Origin: JAMXLO01 sp041487355 | GTDB taxonomy: Bacteria > Pseudomonadota > Alphaproteobacteria > Acetobacterales > Acetobacteraceae | Assembly (NCBI GenBank): GCA_041487355.1 | Contig: JBGPND010000255.1 | Location: 1 to 6,612 of the forward strand | DNA: 6,612 nucleotides | Direction: 5' to 3' | Shown: one piece after another, positions 1 through 4,305 of the stretch | Layout of the letters: every line of letters starts with the position of its first letter | How positions within the stretch are numbered: position 1 is the stretch's first letter | Notes under the pieces: generated by a model | What the model was told of the DNA's origin: nothing | What the model saw: the letters and a program-made list of their open reading frames with translations, nothing else | Database searches by the model: none | Position numbers and translations under genes: made by a program

Positions 1-218
1 GGATGGCTGGCGGGTTCGGCCTCGGACGCACCGGCCGCGGGCGTCGGCACGGCTTGCGCCACCGGCGGCGGCGCGATGCTGGCCGTGCCCTGCGGCGCGG
101 CGCGCACGACGCGGATGCGGCTGTCCTTATCCGCGATCTCGATCTCGGTCAGGCCCGTCTCGGTCAGCACGGCGGCCAGCGCGCGGATCGCGTCGGGATC
201 GAACGGAATGCGGGTCAT
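1..218 (-). CDS. accB: Biotin carboxyl carrier protein of acetyl-CoA carboxylase, N-terminal part (runs off left edge)
   Basis: AccB carries the biotin that is carboxylated by AccC and delivers the carboxyl group to AccAD, making malonyl-CoA for fatty-acid synthesis in the cytoplasm. Only the first 72 codons are in the window. They begin MTRIPFDPDAIRALA, continue with a LTETGLTEIEIADKDSRIRVVR-like stretch, and then enter an Ala/Pro-rich linker from about residue 42. This is the usual AccB plan: a short N-terminal helix and strand region, then a flexible Pro/Ala hinge. The biotinyl domain with its MKM lysine would lie beyond the left edge and cannot be checked. The ATG at 218-216 shares the tetranucleotide ATGA with the aroQ stop, so the two genes are translationally coupled. 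aroQ-accB-accC is a common bacterial order, so accC is expected further left (inference). The identification is strong despite truncation because both the N-terminal pattern and the neighbour agree. Confidence 0.9.
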   Translation of the reverse strand, partial: MTRIPFDPDAIRALAAVLTETGLTEIEIADKDSRIRVVRAAPQGTASIAPPPVAQAVPTPAAGASEAEPASH

Positions 219-679
219 GCGAGCGCCTCGAGCAGAAGATCGGCCATGGCGGTCAGCGCCAGGGCATAGCCACGCACGCCGAGGCCGCAGATCACCCCCA
301 CCGCCGCCTTCGAGACGTAGGACTGCTGGCGGAATTCCTCGCGGCGGTGGATGTTGGTCACGTGCACCTCGATCACCGGCAGCTCGCTGGCCAGCAATGC
401 GTCCATCAGTGCGATCGAGGTGGTGGTGTAGCCGGCCGGATTGATCACGATGCCCTGCGCGCGGCCGCGGCATTCCTGCACCCAGGAGATCAGCTCGCCC
501 TCGCTATTGGTCTGGCGGAAGTCGATGGCGAGGCCAAGCTGATCCGCCGTCTCGGCGCAGAGCTGCTCCACATCGTCCAGCGTCGCGCTGCCGTAGAGAT
601 GCGGCTGGCGGAGGCCGAGCATGTTCATGTTCGGGCCGTTCAGCACGGCGATCAGCGGTGGGGACGTCGTTTGCGACAT
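215..679 (-). CDS. aroQ: Type II 3-dehydroquinate dehydratase
   Basis: This cytoplasmic enzyme of the shikimate pathway converts 3-dehydroquinate to 3-dehydroshikimate and normally forms dodecamers. From the ATG at 679 the product is 154 residues, the usual type II size (about 150). Family signatures are in order: LNGPNMNMLG (13-22), Arg24 and the catalytic Tyr29 in RQPHLYG, QTNSEGELISW (56-66), the NPAGYTTTS loop with Asn80, EVH with catalytic His106, NIHRREEFRQQSYVS (109-123) with Arg117, and a GYALAL tail. The frame stays open upstream to a GTG at 763, but those 28 extra residues lie outside the family fold, so Met at 679 is preferred. No clear Shine-Dalgarno is seen in front of it. Two otherwise common residues differ: the loop His is Thr86, and the usual FRHHS is FRQQS. 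The gene overlaps accB by 4 bp and is divergent from thiS. Confidence 0.95.
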   Translation of the reverse strand: MSQTTSPPLIAVLNGPNMNMLGLRQPHLYGSATLDDVEQLCAETADQLGLAIDFRQTNSEGELISWVQECRGRAQGIVINPAGYTTTSIALMDALLASELPVIEVHVTNIHRREEFRQQSYVSKAAVGVICGLGVRGYALALTAMADLLLEALA

Positions 680-778
680 GACAGCGCGCGTAGCATAGCT
701 GGCCGCGCCGGTCCAATCGGTGATCGGCGGGACAGGGCAATCGAGCGAACGCCTGAAAGTCACTCGTCACCCCGAATT

Positions 779-859
779 CCTGGGTCCCCGCTTTCGCGGG
801 GATGACAACCTATTGAAGCGGCCAGTTTTTTGTCATCCCCGCGAAAGCGGGGACCCAGG
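779..859. repeat. Perfect 30-bp inverted repeat, REP/REPIN-like, in the aroQ/thiS divergent gap
   Basis: The left arm 779-808 and right arm 830-859 are exact reverse complements over 30 bases, separated by a 21-base spacer (809-829). Each arm contains its own small palindrome: CCCCGCTTTCGCGGGG at 786-801 on the left, and its reverse complement in the right arm, with a 6-bp stem and 4-base loop. The core (GTCATCCCCGCGAAAGCGGG and its flank GACCCAGG) belongs to a type of dispersed intergenic palindrome common in proteobacteria, often seen in misannotated ORFs as a 'VPAFAGMT' peptide. Two inverted copies make a REPIN-like unit. It could form a long RNA hairpin on either strand. No transposase is present here, so how it moved is unknown. 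Confidence 0.85.
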
Positions 860-970
860 GGCCACCTTCACCGCTGGGGCAGTGATGGATTCGTAAGTGA
901 AAGACGAGCGGCCCTGATCGGTGGGATGCCCTTCCTTGCCGCACCGGCCACGGATGACCATACTCGCAGC

Positions 971-1183
971 ATGCAGACCGCCGTGACTCTGACGCTGAAT
1001 GGCGAAAGCCGCGCCTTCGACGGACCGATGACCGTCGCCGGCCTGCTTGCCACGATCGGGCTGGAGACGCGCAAGGTGGCGGTGGAGCGGAACGCGGAGA
1101 TCGTGCCGCGTTCACGCTACGCCGAGACCTGGCTCGAGAGCGGCGATGCGCTGGAGATCGTGCATTTCATCGGGGGAGGTTGA
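971..1183 (+). CDS. thiS: ThiS sulfur carrier protein
   Basis: ThiS is the small ubiquitin-like carrier whose C-terminal glycine is adenylated by ThiF and converted to a thiocarboxylate, the sulfur donor for the thiazole ring of thiamine. The product is 70 residues, typical for the family. It shows an N-terminal beta strand with LTLNGESRAF, the MTVAGLLATIGL helix, VAVERNAEIVPRSRY in the middle, and the C-terminal DALEIVHFIGGG ending in the required Gly-Gly. The ATG at 971 puts the first beta strand directly at the N-terminus as expected. An in-frame ATG at 926 has a purine-rich GGTGGG before it but would add 15 residues outside the fold. The Shine-Dalgarno for 971 is poor, so this start is likely but not certain. 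The stop is one base before thiG, indicating a coupled pair acting together in the thiazole synthase complex. Confidence 0.93.
   Translation: MQTAVTLTLNGESRAFDGPMTVAGLLATIGLETRKVAVERNAEIVPRSRYAETWLESGDALEIVHFIGGG
1174..1179 (+). promoter_or_regulatory. Ribosome binding site of thiG
   Basis: GGGAGG lies 5 bases before the ATG at 1185 and within the last codons of thiS. It decides the thiG start: the frame is open well upstream through thiS, but only this ATG has a good Shine-Dalgarno and gives the family N-terminus. Confidence 0.75.
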
Positions 1184-1184
1184 C

Positions 1185-1976
1185 ATGGACGCAACATTGC
1201 CGGCCGACGACACCTGGGTGGTGGCCGGCCGCCGCTTCCGCTCCCGCCTGATTGTCGGCACGGGCCGCTACAAGGACCTGGAGGAGACCGGCGCCGCGAT
1301 CGAAGCCAGCGGGGCGGAAATCGTCACCGTGGCGGTGCGGCGGGTGAACCTGTCGGATCCCAAGTCGCCGATGCTGCAGGACTACGTGGATCCGAAGAAA
1401 TACACCTACCTGCCGAACACCGCCGGCTGCCACACCGCCAGCGAGGCGGTGCGCACGCTGCGCCTGGCGCGCGAGGCGGGCGGCTGGAACCTGGTGAAGC
1501 TGGAGGTGCTGGGCCCGCCGCCCACGCTGTACCCGGACATGCCGGGGACCTTCGAGGCGGCGGAGGCGCTGATCAAGGACGGCTTCGAGGTGATGGTCTA
1601 CACCGCCGACGACCCGGTGGCCTGCAAGCGGCTGGAGGAGATGGGCTGCGTCGCGATCATGCCGCTCGGGGCGCCGATCGGCTCGGGCCTGGGCATCCAG
1701 AACGCCGCGATGATCTGGATGATCCGCGAGCAGACCAAGGTGCCGTTTCTGGTGGATGCCGGCGTCGGCACCGCCTCGGATGCGGCGGTCGCTATGGAGC
1801 TTGGCTGTGACGCGGTGCTGCTGAATTCGGCGATCGCGCATGCCAAGGACCCGATCAGGATGGCACGCGCGATGAAGCTGGCGATCGAGGCGGGGCGGCT
1901 CGCCTACCTCGCCGGCCGCATGCCCCGGCGGCTGGGCGCCGATCCGTCCAGCCCGCTGACCGGACTGATTCGCTAG
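1185..1976 (+). CDS. thiG: Thiazole synthase
   Basis: ThiG is a TIM-barrel enzyme that joins 1-deoxy-D-xylulose 5-phosphate, dehydroglycine or iminoglycine, and ThiS-borne sulfur into the thiazole phosphate of thiamine. The 263-residue product has the full family length and motifs: SRLIVGTGRY (20-29), VTVAVRRVN (47-55), TYLPNTAGC (74-82), NLVKLEVLG with Lys105 as the Schiff-base lysine and Glu107, MPLGAPIGSGLGI (159-171), and PFLVDAGVGTASDAA with Asp191. It ends with the typical AMELGCDAVLLNSAIA and AGRLAYLAGRMP segments. The spacing of Lys105, Glu107 and Asp191 matches the known catalytic trio of the Bacillus enzyme with a constant offset of 9. It follows thiS by one base. No thiO, thiE, thiF or thiC is in the window, so those steps must be encoded elsewhere. 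The gene looks intact. Confidence 0.97.
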   Translation: MDATLPADDTWVVAGRRFRSRLIVGTGRYKDLEETGAAIEASGAEIVTVAVRRVNLSDPKSPMLQDYVDPKKYTYLPNTAGCHTASEAVRTLRLAREAGGWNLVKLEVLGPPPTLYPDMPGTFEAAEALIKDGFEVMVYTADDPVACKRLEEMGCVAIMPLGAPIGSGLGIQNAAMIWMIREQTKVPFLVDAGVGTASDAAVAMELGCDAVLLNSAIAHAKDPIRMARAMKLAIEAGRLAYLAGRMPRRLGADPSSPLTGLIR

Positions 1977-2009
1977 GGCACGGTCAGCATAACTGGAATC
2001 TCGCCCGAA

Positions 2010-2091
2010 TGATGGGTTTCGCTTTGCTCAACCCATCCTACGCCGCCACTCCGCAGCCTGTGGGATGGGTTGAGCGCAGCGATACCCATCA
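2010..2091. repeat. Imperfect dispersed inverted repeat (WVEQSETH-type) between thiG and the TPR gene
   Basis: The arms at about 2010-2041 and 2060-2091 are reverse complements with only a few mismatches (three within the 28-base core, at 2018, 2024 and 2025, plus a G-T wobble near the loop). Shared blocks are GATGGGT, TCGCT, and GCTCAACCCATCC. The spacer is about 18 bases. This palindrome resembles a widely dispersed intergenic repeat of proteobacteria that is often seen as spurious 'WVEQSETH' peptides; that reading occurs here on the minus strand. It is unrelated in sequence to the repeat at 779-859. It could act as a hairpin behind thiG, but no U-tract follows it. The right arm contains the TTG from which the downstream frame starts. 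Confidence 0.8.
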
Positions 2092-4241
2092 CGACTGGCG
2101 AGGCCCGCTGGCGTTTCCGCTTACCGGAACCCGCTGTAGGTGGCCTCACGGCCAGCACGACTGACACAAAGGCGCTGAGCGACGACGCTGCCGCCCTGCA
2201 TCAGGCCGGGATGCTGGCGGACGCGGCGCGGCTTTATCGTGAGGTGCTGCGTCGGCAGCCGGAGAATTTCGACGCGCTGCACAACCTTGGTGTGCTGCTG
2301 CACCAACAGGGTCGGCACGCCGAAGCCCTGGTTCTGCTCGATGGGGCGGTGCGGCTTGCACCGTCCTCGGCCGATGCGCTGACAAACCGGGGCATCGTCT
2401 GTATGGCGCTCGGTCAGGACGAAGCGGCGGTCGCCAGCTTCGATCGAGCGGTCGAGGCGAAACCCGACCACGCGCCGGCCCACTTCGCCAGGGGCAATGC
2501 ACTGCTACGCATGCGACGACATGAGGAAGCGCTGGCCAGCCTCAATCGTGCGATCGAGCTCAACCGGGAGAATCCGGAAGCGTTCAACAACCGGGGCGTA
2601 GCGCTGCGGAGTCTCGATCGGCTGGAGCAGGCGCTGGCGAGCTTCGAGCACGCTGTGGCGCTGAGGCCGGGTTATGCGGACGCGCATTACAATCGCGGCA
2701 CCATGCTGCAGGCGCTCGGCCGGTTCGAGGAGGCACTGGCAAGCTTTGACGCTGCCCTGGCGCTCAGGCCCGACTACGCCGCGGCTCTCAACAACCGAGG
2801 GACCGTGTTGCGGGCGCTCGATCAGCCGCGGGAGGCCCTCGCCGATTACGAAAAAGCGCTGTCCTTGACGCCAAACTTTCCAGAGGCGCTGCACAACAAG
2901 GCCGACACGTTGCAGGAGCTGAACCGGCCGGAGGAGGCGCTGGCAGTCTACGATCGCGCCATTGCGCTCGATCCAGGCCACGTTCTGGCGCTCAGTCACC
3001 GGGCCGACGCGCTCCGGATGCTCGGCAGGCTCGATGAGGCGCTCGACAGCGTCGCTCGTGCCTTGGAGCTGGAGCCTGACAACGTCGACGCACTCAACAA
3101 TCGTGGCGGCATTCTCCTGCCTCTCGGACGATACGCGGAAGCGATCGCAAGCTACGATCGCATTCTCACGCTGAGTCCCGACTTCGCCGACGCTGTCTAC
3201 AACCGGGCTGTCGTGCTGCAGCAGCTCAATCGGCACACGGACGCGGTGGCCTGGTATGACCGCGCGATCGCGCTGAGGCCCGATTACGCGAACGCACATT
3301 GGAACAGGAGCCTGTGCCGGCTCGCCGTCGGTGACTTCGCACGCGGCTGGCGGGAGTACGAGTGGCGGTGGCAGACGACGAGCTTGCGCCGCGCAAAGCG
3401 GGATGTCTCGCAGCCGTTATGGCTCGGTGATGCCGACCTCGCCGGTCGGACGATCCTGCTGTATGGCGAACAGGGCTTCGGCGACATTCTGCAGTTCTGC
3501 CGCTACGTGCCCCTGGTCGCCGCGCGGACAAGGGTGATCCTGCAAGTACCCGGAACGCTCGTGCGGCTGATGGCCACATTGGACGAAGGGGGAGAACTCG
3601 TCGCATCCGGTGAGGAGCTGCCGGAATTCGACCTGCACTGCCCGCTGCTCAGTCTGCCCCTCGCCTTTCGCACGACCCTGGCGACCATTCCGGCAGAGAC
3701 CCCCTACCTGCGTGCGGATGCCGCGCTCAGCTCCGTCTGGCGCGACCGCCTCGCGGCACTGCCGGGCGTCAAGGTTGGTCTCGTGTGGGCAGGCGGTAAA
3801 CGTCCGAATCAGCCGGAGACGGGGGCGGTCGACCGCCGCCGCTCGATGGCCCTGACGGCCATGGCGCCGTTGGCCGGTGTCGCCGGGTGCAGTTTCGTTT
3901 CACTGCAGAAGGGCGAACCCGCTGCGCAGGCCGCGCGACCGCCACCTGGCCTCGTGTTGCATGACTTCACGACGGAGCTGGGCGATTTTGCCGACACCGC
4001 CGCCCTGATCGAGAACCTGGACCTGGTGATCGGCGTGGACACTGCCGTCGTCCACCTCGCCGGCGCGCTTGGCAAACCGGTCTGGCTGCTCAACCGCTTC
4101 GACACCTGCTGGCGTTGGCTGCTGGAGCGGGAGGACTCCCCGTGGTACCCGACGCTCCGGCAATTCCGTCAGCCATCCCCAGGCGACTGGGCCAGCCCGA
4201 TCAGCCGCGTGGCCAAGGCCTTGCGTGCGCTTGCCGGGTGA
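2070..4241 (+). CDS. TPR-repeat protein with C-terminal GT9-like glycosyltransferase domain
   Basis: The 723-residue product has two parts. Residues about 36-438 are tetratricopeptide repeats: an initial partial unit to residue 65, ten consecutive units of exactly 34 residues (66-405) with the W/Y-G-A-Y/F-A-P type pattern (for example YNRGTMLQALGRFEEAL), and a degenerate last unit (406-438). Residues about 445-723 form a GT-B-like domain with GEQGFGDILQFCRY (466-479), GLVWAGG (570-576), DRRRS (588-592), SLQKGE (611-616), VDTAVVHLAGALGKPVW (656-672, with His662 in a GT9-like HLA motif) and DSPWYPT (689-695). TPR arrays fused to such domains are thought to glycosylate proteins or glycans, with the TPRs binding the acceptor; the sugar and acceptor are unknown here. 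No signal peptide or membrane segment is evident, so it is probably cytoplasmic. The start is uncertain: TTG at 2070 lies inside a repeat, and the first ATG (2211, residue 48) falls within the first TPR helix. It is convergent with the Hint gene. Confidence 0.85.
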   Translation: MSAAIPITTGEARWRFRLPEPAVGGLTASTTDTKALSDDAAALHQAGMLADAARLYREVLRRQPENFDALHNLGVLLHQQGRHAEALVLLDGAVRLAPSSADALTNRGIVCMALGQDEAAVASFDRAVEAKPDHAPAHFARGNALLRMRRHEEALASLNRAIELNRENPEAFNNRGVALRSLDRLEQALASFEHAVALRPGYADAHYNRGTMLQALGRFEEALASFDAALALRPDYAAALNNRGTVLRALDQPREALADYEKALSLTPNFPEALHNKADTLQELNRPEEALAVYDRAIALDPGHVLALSHRADALRMLGRLDEALDSVARALELEPDNVDALNNRGGILLPLGRYAEAIASYDRILTLSPDFADAVYNRAVVLQQLNRHTDAVAWYDRAIALRPDYANAHWNRSLCRLAVGDFARGWREYEWRWQTTSLRRAKRDVSQPLWLGDADLAGRTILLYGEQGFGDILQFCRYVPLVAARTRVILQVPGTLVRLMATLDEGGELVASGEELPEFDLHCPLLSLPLAFRTTLATIPAETPYLRADAALSSVWRDRLAALPGVKVGLVWAGGKRPNQPETGAVDRRRSMALTAMAPLAGVAGCSFVSLQKGEPAAQAARPPPGLVLHDFTTELGDFADTAALIENLDLVIGVDTAVVHLAGALGKPVWLLNRFDTCWRWLLEREDSPWYPTLRQFRQPSPGDWASPISRVAKALRALAG
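2265..3284 (+). repeat. 102-bp coding periodicity: ten tandem TPR units
   Basis: Ten successive units of exactly 102 bp (34 codons) occur with no insertion or deletion between them. Each ends near a Pro (x-L-x-P-D/G/N) and begins an N/Y/F-x-x-A-x-x-N-R helix. The units are diverged at the base level, so they are visible mainly as protein repeats, not as an unstable DNA tandem repeat. Confidence 0.85.
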
Positions 4242-4256
4242 AGTGGCCGCCAATGC

Positions 4257-4283
4257 AAAAGGGCCGGCGTGACCGGCCCCCTT
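4257..4283. terminator. Hairpin terminator between convergent genes
   Basis: The stem GGGCCGG (4261-4267), loop CGTGA, and stem CCGGCCC (4273-4279) are flanked by AAAA on the left and CCTT on the right. Read on the minus strand, the stem is followed by TTTT, giving a proper rho-independent terminator 26 bases after the stop of the Hint gene. Read on the plus strand, the hairpin follows the TPR gene stop by 19 bases but has only a weak T run, so termination in that direction may be less efficient. Confidence 0.8.
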
Positions 4284-4305
4284 GCGTCCCGGCTGTCAGG
4301 CGAGA

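Noticed and set aside
690..720. TTGGAC and TATGCT as a sigma70-type promoter for aroQ on the minus strand
   Set aside because: The spacing between the two boxes is only 13 bases and the transcript would have almost no leader, so it is not convincing.
779..859. Reading the 30-bp inverted repeat as a CRISPR fragment or a simple terminator
   Set aside because: It has only two copies, in inverted and not direct orientation, and no gene converges on it; it lies between divergent starts.
914..930. Partial resemblance to a TPP riboswitch
   Set aside because: The CTGAGA half and a closing stem are missing, so it is not annotated as a feature.
830..970. N-terminal extension of thiS reading through the inverted repeat
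   Set aside because: The added residues are translation of the palindrome and leader, giving an N-terminus foreign to ThiS; the ATG at 971 gives normal length.
1167..1841. A 224-codon minus-strand frame opposite thiG
   Set aside because: It is a His/Arg/Gln-rich shadow of an unambiguous thiG; no motif was recognised.
2505..3299. A 264-codon minus-strand frame opposite the TPR array
   Set aside because: It has a 34-residue periodicity only because it mirrors the TPR repeats; the plus strand carries the real motifs.
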